Notes: generated from the sequence alone by a model not told the origin. A DNA stretch of 64,000 nt from Cephalotus follicularis (GCA_001972305.1 BDDD01000555.1:216202-280201); one strand, 5' to 3'; numbered from the stretch's first letter, positions 9,968 through 22,119 are shown. Made by a program: numbers and translations.

Positions 9968-11060
9968 ATGGACCGAAGGAGAACACGTGCTAGGGCTAGA
10001 GCTATTGGAGCCAATGCCCCTGAGGAAGCGAATATTCTGCAAGGAATGAATGTCCCCCAAGATGACAGGGATCCGATGGCCCGAATTGCGGATTATTTTC
10101 AACAACAGATGGCCCTTAATATGGCTAATGCGGATGAGATGCGCCAGTACTACGCGCAAGCTCGACCGCAACATAGAGCTCCCAACCACTGCCCGAGAGA
10201 GGATAATAACCAGTTTGGGAAGGACATTGAGAGGTTTATGAGGTGAAATCCACCCTGTTTCTGGGGGGAACTTGATGCTACTATTGCTGAGAGATGGCTG
10301 CAGGACTTGGAGAAAATCTTTGAAGTAATGGACTGTACTGACACTCAAAAACTGAAGTTTGCTGTATACCGTCTATGGGGTGAGGCCACTCATTGGTGGG
10401 AGATGGTCAAAGCAAAATGGGAATCACAGAGACTGGACAGCACCTGGGACAGATTCCAGATGGAGTTCTTGGAGACTTATGTTCCGCGTATTGAAGAAGA
10501 GCGACGAGAGACGGAACTCTTGGAGTTACGACAGGGAGAGATGACTGTGACTGAGTATCAAGCAAGGTTTATGGAGCTGGCCAGACATTCACCTTATCTG
10601 GTAGCTGATGAAGTGAAGAAGATACGAACATTCCTGAGAGGTCTGCGGCTGGATCTTCGATCAAGAATTAGAGCTATGAAACTGGGGACTTTTGTGGAGG
10701 TTGCTCAGAAAGCAAGACTACTGGAGACAATATCCAGTGAAGACCAGGCTGAGAGAGCTCGTGCACAGTAGAATAAACAGAGTCCTACACAGTCCTGACC
10801 AGCATCATCGAAATGGAAAGATGAGGGTTCTCCGACGAAGTCGTCTAAGAACAAGCCTTAACAGACAGCTTCACAGGGTACTCCCAGCCAAGGGAGTAAT
10901 GCTAGATCCAGAGGTTGTTATTATTGTGGTCGTACAGGCCACCAACAGAAAGATTGCTGGAGGTTCAATGGTTGGTGCTTGAGGTGCGGGGCACCTGGTC
11001 ATTTGGTGAAGGACTGTCCGAAGAGTTCTGCTACAGCGCCTACTGGGCCGGGGAGTAGTA
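9968..11060 (+). pseudogene. gag region of B
   Basis: Gag-like region in more than one reading frame. It opens with MDRRRTRARARA and holds a retrotransposon gag capsid domain at about 10,307-10,771 (WLQDLEKIFEVMDC ... LWGEATHWWEMVKAKW ... WDRFQMEFLETYVPR). Two CCHC zinc knuckles follow near 10,915-11,025 (CYYCGRTGHQQKDC and LRCGAPGHLVKDC). The protein would form the virus-like particle and bind RNA. Fossil. Confidence 0.85.
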
Positions 11061-11079
11061 GTGGTGCGGCAGCGGGACC

Positions 11080-11569
11080 GTCACAGAGGAAGGACACCGG
11101 CAAGGGCATCGCAAAAGGTAGAGTTTTCGTACTTGCTCAGACAGAGGTTCCAGAGTTGACTTCTATTGTTGGAGTTACTCTGTATGTATATGGCTTTTCT
11201 GCTAGAGTATTGATGGATTCTGGAGCATCGCATTCTTTTATATCTGCACGTTTTGCATCTTGCTTAGATGTCACCCCTGACTGCATGTCATACATACTTG
11301 ATGTGAGTACACCGACTAGGACTTCTATGTACACTGACTCGGTATATAGAGGTTGTGAGATGTTTATGGCAGGCATTTCTTTGTATGCAGATTTGATAGT
11401 GCTACCTATCCGTGACTTCGATGTTATATTGGGGATGGATTGGCCATCAACACACCGTGCTCGCAAGGATTGTTATAATAAGACTGTGGATTTTTGTCTG
11501 CCCGATAGAACGACTTTTCAGTTCAAGGGAGACAAAGGGTTCTCGACACCGATCATATCCTTTATTTGA
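11080..11569 (+). pseudogene. aspartic protease region of B
   Basis: Contains the retropepsin active-site motif in ARVLMDSGASHSFIS and the downstream ILGMDW motif typical of Ty3/gypsy protease. It follows a Ser/Gly-rich linker after the zinc knuckles. In this family it cleaves the Gag-Pol polyprotein. Fossil. Confidence 0.85.
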
Positions 11570-11605
11570 GCAACGAGGTATCTAGAGAAGGGATGCGAGG
11601 GATAC

Positions 11606-14509
11606 TTGGCTTATGTAATTGATCGAAGGAAGGAGAAAGCATTGAGCTTGGAGGAAATTCCAGTTGTGTGTGAATTTCCGGATGTGTTTCCTGATGACTT
11701 GGGATCCTTACCACCGAAGAGGAGTATGGAGTTCGTCATTGATCTTGTTCCTAGAACGGCTCCTATCTCTAAATCACCATATCGGATGGCCCCTGCCGAG
11801 TTGCGAGAGCTGAAGTTACAGTTACAAGACCTGATTGATAAGGGTTTTGTAAGACCCAGTGTTTCTCTGTGGGGTGCGCCTGTACTGTTTGTCAAGAAGA
11901 AGGATGGGTAGATGAGACTCTGCATCGACTACAGAATGTTGAACAAGGCAACTATCAAGAACAAGTATCCTTTACCCCACATCGAGGATTCGTTTGACCA
12001 GTTGCAAGTATCAAGGGTGTTTTCGAAGGTCGATTTGAGATCGGGCTATCATCAACTGAGATTAAGGGAAGGAGACATTGAGAAGACTGCCTTCTGAACA
12101 CGGTATGGTCATTACGACTTCTTGGTGATGCCGTTTGGTGTTACTAATGCACCGACAACTTTCATGTCATTGATGAATGACATATTCTGGCCATACCTGG
12201 ACCAGTTTGTTGTGGTATTCAGTGATGACATACTGGTATATTCAAGGAGTGAGGAGGAGCACACTCATCATCTGAGGCTGGTATTGCAGGTCCTCCGAGA
12301 GCATCGGTTGTATGCCAAGTTCGGCAAGTGTGAGTTCTATCTTGATCATGTGATCTTTCTCGGTCACATCGTATCTGAAGAAGGTTTGACGGTGGATCCG
12401 TCAAAGACTGAAGTGGTGCGGGACTGGCCACAACCGAAGAACGTGACGAAGGTGCGCAGTTTCCTTGGATTGGCGGGGTATTACAGGAGGTTTATCCATA
12501 ACTTTTCAAGGATAGCTGAGCCCCTGACTAGACTCACCCAGAAGAAGACCTTGTTTGTCTGGGATGAAGATTGTGAAGCTAGTTCTCATGAACTAAAGGA
12601 TCGGTTGGTTTCCGCTCCTATCTTTGCATTACCTGATGGTAATGAGGGCTTTGCAGTCTACAGTGATTCATTGGGTAAGGGCGTGGGCTGCGTGCTGATG
12701 CAGCGAGGAAGAGTAATCGCTTATGCTTCTAGGAAGCTGAAGCCGTATGAAGAAAACTACCCGACACACGACCTCGAACTCGCAGCCATTATCTTCGCCC
12801 TTCAGAAGTGGAGGCACTATCTTTATGGGGTGCAATTTGAGATCTTTACCGGTCATAAGAGTTTGAGGTACCTGTTTTCTCAGGACACACTGAACATGAG
12901 GCCATGCAGGTGGGTAGAATTCTTTAACGATTATGATTGCAGTGTTCAATACCACCCGGGGAAGGCGAATGTGGTCAATGATGCCTTGAGCCACAAGGCT
13001 ATGGTTTCCAGTGCGATGGTGTCGCAATGGAAGATGTTAGAAGACTTCCAAGAGTGGTCTCCGTTTAATCAGTCACCTGGAGTCTTTATGGCTAGCTTGA
13101 GAGTACAGCCTCAAGCACACGATCCTGAATTGCAAAAGATTCGAGAGAATCTGGACTCGGAGTCTGATTTTTGGGTACATGTCAATGGTGTCTTAAGATT
13201 TTGGGGACGTGTGTGTCTTCCGGATGAACCAGGGTTGAAGAATGAGTTACTTCGCGGGGCTCATAGATCTCAGTACAACATTCACCCTGGTCGTACAAAA
13301 ATGTACCAAGACCTGAAGAGGGATTACTGGTGGCCTGGAATGAAACGAGAGATCGCCGAGTATGTGGTAAGGTGTTTGACTTTCCAGACAGTTAAGGCCG
13401 AGCACCAGAGACCGGCAGGTTTGCTACAGCCTTTACCAATTCAAGAGTGGAAGTGGGAACATGTTACGATGGATTTTGTTTTGGGTTTTCCTCTGACTCG
13501 GAATCGTCACAACGCCGTGTGGGTTATCGTGGATAGACTCACCAAATCAGCGCACTTTCTACCTACACACGTTACAGATTCTGCGAGCAAGCTGGCTAAG
13601 TTGTATGTGAAAGAGATAATGAGGCTACACGGTGTTCCAGTCAGCATCGTATGTGATAGAGATGCCATCTTCACTTCCAACTTTTGGAAGAGATTTCAGA
13701 CAGCTTTCGGGACGAAGCTGAACCTGAGTACTGCCTTCCACCCTCAGACCGATGGGCAGTCGGAGCGTACCATCCAGACCTTGGAGGATATGCTACGGGC
13801 TTGCATTATTGATTTTGCTGGTACATGGGAGGATCACATTCCTTTGATAGAGTTTTCTTATAATAACAGCTATCATTCCATTATCGGCATGGCGTCGTTT
13901 GAAGCACTGTATGGGAGAAAGTGTAGATCTCCTGTATGTTGGGATAAGGTCGGGGAGCGACCTTTACTCGAGGCTGAGTTAGTGGAGGAAACTTCAGAAA
14001 AGATCAAGATGATCAAAAAGAAGTTGCTTGCTGCTCAGAGCCGGCAGAAGAGCTATGTGGACAGTGTCAAGATGAGGCCTTTGACCTTCAGTGTGGGTGA
14101 TCATGTGTTCTTAAAGGTTTCACCATGGAAGGGCGTGCAAAGGTTTGGGGAAAAGGGCAAATTAGCTCCACGCTACATTGGTCCTTTTGAGATTTTGGAG
14201 AGAGTTGGGGAGGTAGCCTACCAGCTTTCCTTACCTCCTGCACTGTCAAACGTGCCCGACGTCTTTCATGTATCTATGCTAAGGAGATATATCCCGGGCC
14301 CGTCACATGTCCTGGATTATGATAGTGTTCCGGTACGAGATGACCTATCTTGTGAGGAGTTGTCTTTACAGATTCTAGAATGGAAGACGCAGATTTTGAG
14401 GAACCGAACCATCCCCATGGTCAAGGTTCAATGGCAGTTCCACCGACCAGATGAAGCAACTTGGGAACGGGAGGAGAGTATCCGAGAGCGTTACCCGCAC
14501 TTGTTCTAG
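11606..14509 (+). pseudogene. RT - RNase H - integrase - chromodomain region of B
   Basis: The longest open stretch is 795 residues (12122-14509). [13 protein letters not shown] at residues 33-42, with upstream RT motifs in 11,606-12,097. RNase [17 protein letters not shown] around residues 177-192. Integrase: HHCC zinc finger about 380-421, then core with D451, D512 and E548 in the usual DDE places. GPY/F module about 660-690 (SPWKG ... [11 protein letters not shown]). C-terminal chromodomain about 739-795 ending YPHLF. Gene order RT-RH-INT defines Ty3/gypsy; the chromodomain and long LTRs fit a Tekay/Del-like chromovirus. Broken overall. Confidence 0.9.
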
Positions 14510-14544
14510 TTTTGTTTTAAATTTCTAGGATGAAATTCCTTGAA

Positions 14545-14555
14545 GGACGGGTGGA
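14545..14555 (+). other. polypurine tract of B
   Basis: AGGACGGGTGGA-like purine-rich stretch directly before the 3' LTR start TGTAACGCCCGAG, 35 bp after the end of pol. Confidence 0.75.
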
Positions 14556-14741
14556 TGTAACGCCCGAGATTTTCCTATGTTGTAATTTCACAATGTAAAT
14601 GTATTTTTATTGTGGGATTAATAAGGTGATGGATTTCTAAGGCTCTGATGATGTTTTCCAAACTCCAATAATGTTAATTTTTAGAGTAAAAATGTAAAAG
14701 GAATGTTAAAAGGGTAACACAGCGCTGTTTTGGGGAAAACG

Positions 14742-14888
14742 CGTCGACGCCTTTCGGAACGCATCGATGTCTTTGGGTCTGAGAGACGCGCGTAACTGCA
14801 TGCACATGCACATCGATGCAAGCGAGGACATCGACACCCTCGCGTAAAAAGGAAAAAGACGTCGACGTCTTTTAAGAAGACGTCGATG
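14742..14888. repeat. GTCGAC array 1, 3' LTR of B
   Basis: Cores at 14744, 14764, 14813, 14831, 14862 and 14883 with the same spacings (20, 49, 18, 31, 21) as in the 5' LTR. Several positions still CG here are CA or TG in the other LTR. Confidence 0.8.
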
Positions 14889-15650
14889 CGTAGCATTGAA
14901 TGTCAGCCACGTTACTCTGCTGACAAAATAACGTGCAAAGGGGGATGATTTAGGGCCTTTTACAGAGGCCTTGGAATACGGACAATGCGTGTTGAGCATG
15001 CTGGCATGTTACCAGGCATGCAGGTGCTAGAAGGGAAGGGATGGCATGACACTTGGGTGTGCATGCAGGCTGAGAGATAGCCTTCATCGCCTGCTCCTGC
15101 AAAGGAAATGAGGCAGAACTGGGAAAGTGGGAAGAATGGGAAAATGGAGCCTGTGAGATGCATGCAACGGGCCAGAGAAGGAAGAGAGATGTGTGACCAG
15201 CATAAAATGCCTCCCTCTTCATCCTCCTTCTCGGCTAAACACTTGTGAAACAGAAAGGAGAGAAAACCCAAACCACCATTGTTGAGCATTTTGGAGATTG
15301 GAACTTGGAGCTGGTGGCTTGCAGCAACGGGACGGACCTTGAGGCTGCTGTGACCGGTTTGGAAAGGAAATAAGTGGACTTTCTAGTTCCTAACTTGGAA
15401 CAAAAAGGTAGGGGACGCCATAACTGTAATCTTGAGATTAATGTTCATGCATGGACTATGGTTTTGGTCTATAGATTGCATGATTACTGGATTGTTTTTG
15501 CTCACTAGATCAATGCTATGCGATGCTAGATATGTAATATGTATCTGCATGTTGGTTTCCTGCTTGATTACATGTTATCTTGCAGTATATGGTTTGTAAT
15601 GGTCACTGTTTGTCACGTCGTGAGGAAGAAGACGACTGGTACTCGAAACA

Positions 15651-15892
15651 CGTCGACGCCTTTTAAGAACATCGACGCCTTTTGGTTATCTGCTTGGATA
15701 TTGACGTGAAACACGTCGACGCCTAAGGTTCCTACCTTAGCGCGTCAACGCCGTAAGCACTACGCTGACGTTTAAAGGTTCCAGACCTTGACCGTCGATG
15801 CGTATGAAGATGGACATCGACGTCTTTGAATAGTAGAACGCGCTGACACTAAGGACTTTTACATCGACGTTGAGTGACAAAGACATCGACGT
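15651..15892. repeat. GTCGAC array 2, 3' LTR of B
   Basis: Cores at 15653, 15672, 15701, 15716, 15745, 15765, 15795, 15817, 15843, 15864 and 15886. It has one core fewer than the partner array in the 5' LTR. Confidence 0.75.
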
Positions 15893-16121
15893 CTTCTGGT
15901 GCTGTTTGGAAGTTTCCCTTATTTAACGAAGCGAAATGATCCCGATTCCTATTAGGATGCATTTAAGCATTTGTATGCATTGCATATACACTGTTTACCG
16001 CCTGTTTGTTTACTGCTTGTAAATCGTTTATGATTTTTAAAGTTATGATATTTAGAAATGCATATGTGAACTCGAAATGCGCTATTTTGAGCATGAAAAT
16101 ATGTATTGGTTAATAACGTAT

Positions 16122-17504
16122 TGTTCACTGTAAAAAGAATGTTTTAAAATTTATATCCGCAAGTGCACGAATCATGCAGTAACGGGTCGAACGCAGGGAA
16201 ACGATAAACTAGTTGTAATCTATCCAACATAGGCGAAGTATACCAAATTTGAAATAAACTATCAAAAACTACTCCTAATTATGCAAAATAAAATAAATAA
16301 TCAAAAAAGGAAATTAAGAGTTCGATAATTAAAAACACTGAATTCGAAATACCAAGAAATAAAGCATGCAATTTTAAAACTAATCAAAAGAACTAATAAA
16401 AGTGAAGAAAATATATAATCAAGAAACGGTTTTAAGGTATAGAAACTCACCGTAGATTGCATTGAACAATTCCATTTAATTGAACGATCATACCTTGATA
16501 AACAACGGCAGCTAGGTCGATACGGAGTGCGGCGGTGATGACAAGACATATGAGTAGACATGCTAGGTCTATACGAAGTGTGTTCGTTGCGACAAATCGT
16601 ATGAGTAGATTCCGTTGATTGAATTAAGCACCATTTATTCACCAACTTTCAGCTTCACCGACAAGATGTTTGTGGATTTTAATCAGACAGACAAAGTGTG
16701 TGTGAAGGCAGAAATATTGAAGAACAAATCAAATATTCAAGGATTTTTATTGATGGAATTGAAACAATAACAATCTAGGCTTTGTTCTTCCCCAAAACCT
16801 TGAAAAGTTTAGCTACTAAACATTGTAAAACAAAACTAAATTGATAAAAGAAATTAGGGTTTCTACCAGCCTATACTTACACTCTCTTGGCCGGCCATGT
16901 ATTGTTTTTATAGTAAAAAATTGATCAAAAACGGAAATAAATCAATCCTAGTTACAAAATCTGGCAAAAAATCTAACTTTCTATTTCTGCTGCAGGAGAA
17001 GACGTCGATCCCTATGAAAGACGTCGATGTCTTTTGGTAAAAATCGTGTTTTGCTAAGATGCGCGTGAAAAGACATCGATCCCTAAGATGAAAGACGTCG
17101 ATGTCTTTTGTTCCAAAAGTTACAGGTCGATCTTGCACAAAGACGTCGATGTGTTTGATGAAAGACGTCGATGTCTTCTTCATAGCTCTCGAAGGTAAGT
17201 TGCAATTCCCAGAAAAGACGTTGATCCTCACCAGAAAACGTCGACACATTTAATGTGAACCCAGAAAAGACGTCGATCCCTATGAAGGACATCGACGTGT
17301 TTTGCTCTGTTTCTGCCGAATTTGTTAATTCTTCAATCTTTACACTTTCAAGCTCTAATTTGCACAACTTTGGGTAGTATTCTTGCACTTTGGTCATTTA
17401 GTTCTTGTACCTGAAAATCAATATAACACAACCAAAGAAGTCTATTCCAAGCATAAAAATATAACAAATATATCATTAAAAATAACACATTTTTATGATA
17501 AACA
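16122..17504 (-). repeat. Athila-type solo LTR inside B
   Basis: TG...CA bounded (TGTTCACTG to ATAAACA), flanked by the 5-bp duplication CGTAT (16117-16121 and 17505-17509). It resembles the 3' LTR of Athila element H, including the block near GCAGTAACGGGTCGAAC and the end ATAACACATTTTTATG. H reads on the minus strand, hence the strand given. With no internal sequence, it most likely arose by LTR-LTR recombination. It inserted after B, so it is younger than B. Confidence 0.85.
17003..17298. repeat. GACGTCGAT array, Athila solo LTR
   Basis: Cores at 17005, 17024, 17076, 17098, 17127, 17147, 17168, 17221, 17241, 17273 and 17292; close spacings 19, 22, 20, 21, 20, 19. Units alternate GTCGATCC and GTCGATGTCTTTT. 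The related LTR of H uses GCGTCGACGCT arms instead. Confidence 0.75.
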
Positions 17505-18633
17505 CGTATTTTCGAACGAACTGGAAAGCGATTTCCACTACTGAATTGTCAAGTATTTTCTATCTATTAGAAATGCATATTTCAAATGTTATCACTTTCA
17601 AAATATTTGAAAATGAACTGCCTGTTGTCGATCTAAACGATCACTACTGTACTGCTTACTGCACTGTTTACTATTTTTATTCACTGCTTGTTCTGTGAAT
17701 TTACTGTGGTTGTGCTTGAGCCACTAGTTGCATGGCGGAGACTGCGAACGCCGGCTAGTGGTAGGGTTGACCTAGGAGCCAGGAGTTGGCTGGGTAACTC
17801 ACTATACTGTACTGTTGTCTCGCTTGGTTGCCTTGAGTAGGGACCGAAGTGGGAGTGAACGTGGGGCCAGGAGTTGGCGACGTTACACATACTGCCTGAC
17901 TGTTGTGGTCCTTTTATGGACTTACTGTACTGCCTGTTGGTCCTTTTCAGACATTACTGTGACTATGGATGTAGCCCTAGTCGGGTTACTGTTGTACTGT
18001 TGTTGCATACATATGTTTTCATATATATGTCCCCTGATATTTTTACTGTACTGTTAAACTTATATATATGTTCTTGTACATATAAACTGGTTTTCTACTG
18101 CACTGCATCATCTATGCATACATTTCATGACATGCATTTGATGTTAATCCCGAACTATTGTAATGACTTAGCCGAGTGAGGACAAAGGCTAACCCTCTAC
18201 TTTACAGATTAACGCAGTGGACCGATTGGACTGGCATGGACGAAGAACAAGTCGTTATGTTATTGTTGTTATTGGTTTTAATTCTCATGTTTTGTAATAA
18301 ACCGTTTTTGTCTTAAGGATACGGATGTGCTATACTTATGAGTATCTGTTGTACTGTACCTTTGGATTTGTTTAACGATGGGTTGCATTATTGTTTTATG
18401 TATCACGCTCCGTTTTGTGGGCTATTAATAATGACAGATTGGTATTGAGTAGCGTGCAGTATGGGATGCACGTTACGTATTTTTCAGCTTATGAGTTTTT
18501 ATGCTTCAGCAACTGATGTTCCTTTTGAAAAGTTTAAATTTATGGTATTTGCATAAGCTAAATCTTTATGTTAATTGCCTTTATAGCTTTAATGTTGTCT
18601 CTTCTTGGAAAAAAAACAGGGTGTGACAAGAGA

Positions 18634-19226
18634 GGAGCATTTATGCTGGTAGAAACCTTCTCACCTTCTCATCTGGTTTGCATGCACACACACAGCCGTG
18701 TTCTTCTCTTTCATTTACTATTTTTGTTCTTTTCTTTACTTTTTTGCAGGTTGCAGGTGATGAAGACTCACCTCTCTTGCATTCAATGGCTAAGGACACG
18801 TGCTTGGTGCATGCCTGGCGTCGTGCAGGCATGGCCAACACGTTTCATTCAACCTGCAATGGCGCCTAAATACATGTTTCCCCCTTGCACGTTTCTTTTT
18901 AGTATCAAAACATATTTGATATTCGACGCTAAGCATCGACGTATTCTTCCACGTCGATGTGCATGTGCATGTTTGTTTGGCGCGTGTTTTATTCGCTTAG
19001 GCGTCGACGCTTTCCACAAGGCGTCGACGCTTTAGGCTCAAGATAGTGTCGTTTTGCTTTAAACATTTACTTTACCAATTCTAGTATTTTTCTCTCCCAA
19101 AAATCAACATTCAAACATTTGGAAAAACATCTTCAAGGTCAGAAATTTATCCATTCTCATTAATTCCATAATAAGATTACATTTGAAATCCCAATATTAC
19201 AATATGCAAAATTCCTGGTCTTTACA
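18634..19226 (-). repeat. 3' LTR of A, proximal part
   Basis: Continues A's LTR right of element B's target duplication. It ends at CCTGGTCTTTACA, which on the minus strand is the LTR start TGTAAAGACCAGG, followed by a polypurine tract (GGAGGGGTGGA). Confidence 0.85.
18921..19033. repeat. GTCGAC array, proximal A LTR
   Basis: Cores at 18923, 18936, 18954, 19004 and 19024, with the last two perfect GCGTCGACGC units 20 bp apart. The array lies 190-300 bp from the LTR start. Confidence 0.7.
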
Positions 19227-19278
19227 TCCACCCCTCCTTCAAGAAATTTCGTCCTCGAAATTAAAACAACACTAAAAC

Positions 19279-19704
19279 AAATGTGAGTAACGCTCTCGGA
19301 TATCATCCTCACGTTCCCATGTGGCCTCATCCGGACGGTGGAACTGCCATTGAACCTTTACCATCGAAATGGCTCGATTCCTCAATGCCTGCGTCTTCCA
19401 GTCTAGAATCCGCACCGGCTACTCCTCTTAAGAAAGGTCATCTCGCACAGGAACCGAATCATAATCCAAGACATGTGATGGGTCTCGGATATACCTCCTC
19501 AGCATAGACACATGGAAGACGTCGTGCATATTCGACAGTGCAGGAGGTAAAGCAAGCTGGTAGGCTACCTCCCCAACTCTCTCTAGAATCTCAAAAGTAC
19601 CAATATAGCGCGGAGCTAACTTGCCCTTTTTCCCAAACCTTTTCACGCCCTTCCATGGTGAAACTTTTAAGAACACAAGATCACCGACATTGAAAGTCAA
19701 GGGT
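19279..19704 (-). pseudogene. integrase C-terminus and chromodomain of A
   Basis: Open stretch with the GPY/F module ([31 protein letters not shown]), followed by [10 protein letters not shown] and a chromodomain-like end. Nearly the same protein as residues 650-795 of B's pol. Its upstream part continues right of element C at 22987. Fossil. Confidence 0.82.
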
Positions 19705-20025
19705 CTCTTTGTAACACCCGAGTTTTTCGCAAAATGTAAGATTATGATTTTAATGTAATCTTATTATGGAATTATTGAGAATATTGAAATTCTTGAAATT
19801 GATGATGTTTTCCATTTTATGGGGTTGAGTTTTGAAAGAGGAATGATAAGAAAATGTTCTAAGGCATTGCGCATTTAAAGCCGCAATTATGATGTTCGAA
19901 ACGGCTAATAAAGTCTATTTTTAGTGCGCGACAGTAAGGCCCTATGTTCGCATTATTATTACGATTATTTTGGTTGTCGTTTGGATTATTTTTGGTCGCA
20001 ATTTACGGAATAATCGGGACCCAGG

Positions 20026-20110
20026 CTTTAGTATTTTGTCCGTAAATACTAAAGTAGAAGCAGAAATGTTATAAAGGAAGAGACACACACGGGCGCATTA
20101 CGCGCCCGTG
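20026..20110 (+). promoter_or_regulatory. promoter-like block of C: hairpin, TATA box, hairpin
   Basis: An 11-bp perfect inverted repeat (CTTTAGTATTT / AAATACTAAAG, 7-base loop, 20026-20054) is followed by TATAAAGG at 20070-20077. About 12 bp further is a 9-bp perfect stem, CACGGGCGC / GCGCCCGTG with loop ATTAC (20088-20110). The second hairpin lies where transcription would start, 20-35 bp after a TATA box. The promoter role is inferred. Confidence 0.55.
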
Positions 20111-20440
20111 CATGACAAAAAAACGCAGGCGCACAAAGCACCTGCATCTGGGAGATGGCGAGAGAGAGTGGGAGAGAGACCGGCAGAGAGGACGCCGGAG
20201 GCAACTGCGTGACCGGGGGAAGACGGCGGACCACCCAGGCGCACCGGCCGAAGGTAGCTCTTCCTTTCCTCTTCTCTTTTTCTTCTTTTCTCCTTCTTCA
20301 CCGCCACTGTCGCCGCCTCTGCCGTGCGTTTCCGACGCCGACAGCGTCGCGGATGGTATGGGTTGTGGTCTAAATGGCTTGGTCTTGCCATTTCGACCAC
20401 CGTTGTGGCGTTTCACGGCCGGGATCGGCCGGTATGTGTT

Positions 20441-20612
20441 CGCTGAGTCGACTCAGCGAGTCGACTCACGGTCGCCTGAGACACGGCGTTTGGCGCCGAG
20501 TCTTGGAGAGTCAAGGGTAGGGATGTGTTGACCAGGTGATTGTGAGGCGTTTTTGGGTGTTGATCGGACCTGTCGAGGTCCGGCGAGTTGACTCAGTGAG
20601 TCACGACTCGCT
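20441..20612. repeat. GAGTCGACTC motifs in C
   Basis: CTGAGTCGACTCAG (14-bp palindrome) and CGAGTCGACTCACG with cores at 20448 and 20461, and a decayed pair at 20588 and 20601. Spacing is 13 bp in both pairs, unlike the 20-21 bp of other elements. They lie in a GC-rich block (about 20,280-20,780) in which CpG is not depleted. Confidence 0.65.
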
Positions 20613-21534
20613 GCCGGCCGTGGCGCGGCGATCGGTGCCGATTCCCGGCGGGTTCTGAGCGGTTCTGTGTACGCCGTTCAATGTGGAACCCGTTGATGTG
20701 TGTTTTACAACCTGGTTGTGTCGGTCAAAATCCGGCCGGCGTGTCGACGACGGCAATGTCGGTTTCCGTGCGTCGATTGTAATGGATATATATTGTGTAT
20801 GCAGTGAACGAGTTGGTAATTCGGTTCAACAACGAAGGGATGTGTTGATCGATAGTTGGCAACAACTAGTGAATGTTCGGAAGTGAAACCGCGGCTCAAC
20901 AGTACTATTGCTATGGTTAATAGGTGAGTAGTATGATATGTTTAGGAGCATTTCGCATGCAGTTTGTAATTGATAAATGCTATGCAAGTGTATTTTGGAC
21001 TGAATCATATATTTTATTGTGTTAGTTTTTACTGTTGGGATTAGTTCTGTTGAGTATTGGCTAGGATAAATCATGGGAGAGAAGGAGATTAAAACGAGGT
21101 AAGGATTCTGATTCTTTTCCTAAAAAGTATTTTATGTTGTAAGGACTTCTATCGTTTTTCTAAAAGTATTTTACGTTGTAAGAATCTTAAATCGTTTCCC
21201 AAAAATTACTTATGTTGATAAGGATTTCTACTCAGTTTCTAAAAGTATTAAGTGTTCTGTTTTACTTTCAATGATTATTTTTATATGAGAAACGAGTTTT
21301 CAATACGTTATGCAAAGCTGATTTATGAATGCATTTGAGTTAACCACTCAAATGAAGAAAAATGTTTTATGAAGAGAAATGTTTTATGAAAATGTACAAG
21401 AGGATGGAGAAGATGATTCTCTAAACGCAGTATTGAATCGATTGGTTCGAGTTATTACTGATAACAACAGTAATGACCATAACGCTTTGCCAGCAAGGCC
21501 TACTCTAGAGTAGTTCGCGAGATAGATTTGAAGA

Positions 21535-21830
21535 CCTTTTCGAGAACGGTAGGTCCTATGGAAGGGAAAGCATGAGTTCAAGGAAACAAAAAGATCTTCA
21601 GAACCTTGAATTGCGTGGATCGTCCGAAGGAAGAGTTTTTGATCTATACATTGGAAGGAGAAACAGATCAATGGTAGAACATAATCGAGAGGACGAAGAC
21701 ACGTCAGAAGTTAGAAGTGATGATGTGGGAAAGGTTTAAGGAAATAATTATGGACAAATATTTTCCTCAGATGATGAAGGACAAAATGGAAGAAGATTTC
21801 CCTTTGATTGGAACAAGGTAAGTCTGAATC
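21535..21830 (+). pseudogene. decayed gag-like patch in C
   Basis: Translates to fragments resembling a Ty3/gypsy gag capsid (NCVDRPKEEFLIYTLEGETDQW, then MMWERFKEIIMDKYFPQ). The spacing of the W, F and YFP residues fits the retrotransposon gag domain. Broken. Confidence 0.55.
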
Positions 21831-22119
21831 GGTAGCTCGCTAAGATGTGAATTTTACTAGGTTGTCTCAATAAGCTACCACATGATGTCAACGGGACAAA
21901 GAAGAGCGAATAAGTTTTGCATGGGTTTAAAACCCAACGTTCAAGGATTGTTGAGTAATTGTTTTGTTACGGATTAGAAGTGCCATTAATTGGTTGGATT
22001 GGCGGTGATTGTGTTTAGGTGAATGACTGAGGTATGATTGAACGAAGTGACAGTGAGGGCTATAAACTATATTGCGGCTAAGTGACCGACCGAGTAAGCC
22101 GAAATGGCTAAGCAATTGA

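Larger units (their letters stand above)
7158..18628 (+). mobile_element. Ty3/gypsy Tekay/Del-like element B, both LTRs and TSD
   Basis: Complete in outline: 5' LTR, tRNA-Met primer-binding site, gag, protease, RT, RNase H, integrase with chromodomain, polypurine tract and 3' LTR. It is flanked by the 5-bp duplication AGAGA (7153-7157 and 18629-18633), which proves insertion into A's LTR. The coding part is broken, with roughly half a dozen breaks, so it is not autonomous as read. LTR divergence by eye is about 4-6%. An Athila-type solo LTR sits in the 3' LTR. Confidence 0.92.
14556..18628 (+). repeat. 3' LTR of B, interrupted by a solo LTR
   Basis: Matches the 5' LTR from TGTAACGCCCGAG to GTGTGACA, followed by target duplication AGAGA. 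The 1,383-bp segment 16122-17504 is foreign. About 12 differences in the first 195 bp and about 5 in a 130-bp stretch further on give 4-6% divergence. Confidence 0.92.

Noticed and set aside
18678-19035. Possible intron-exon structure (TTTTGCAGGTTGCAG acceptor-like)
   Set aside because: A similar acceptor-like string occurs in LTR J near 3,990; no coding exon follows. Left as possible LTR splice signal without support.
20112-20531. 139-residue reading frame in element C as a host gene
   Set aside because: Arg/Pro/Ser low-complexity product in a GC- and CT-rich LTR block, no recognisable domain and no splice structure.
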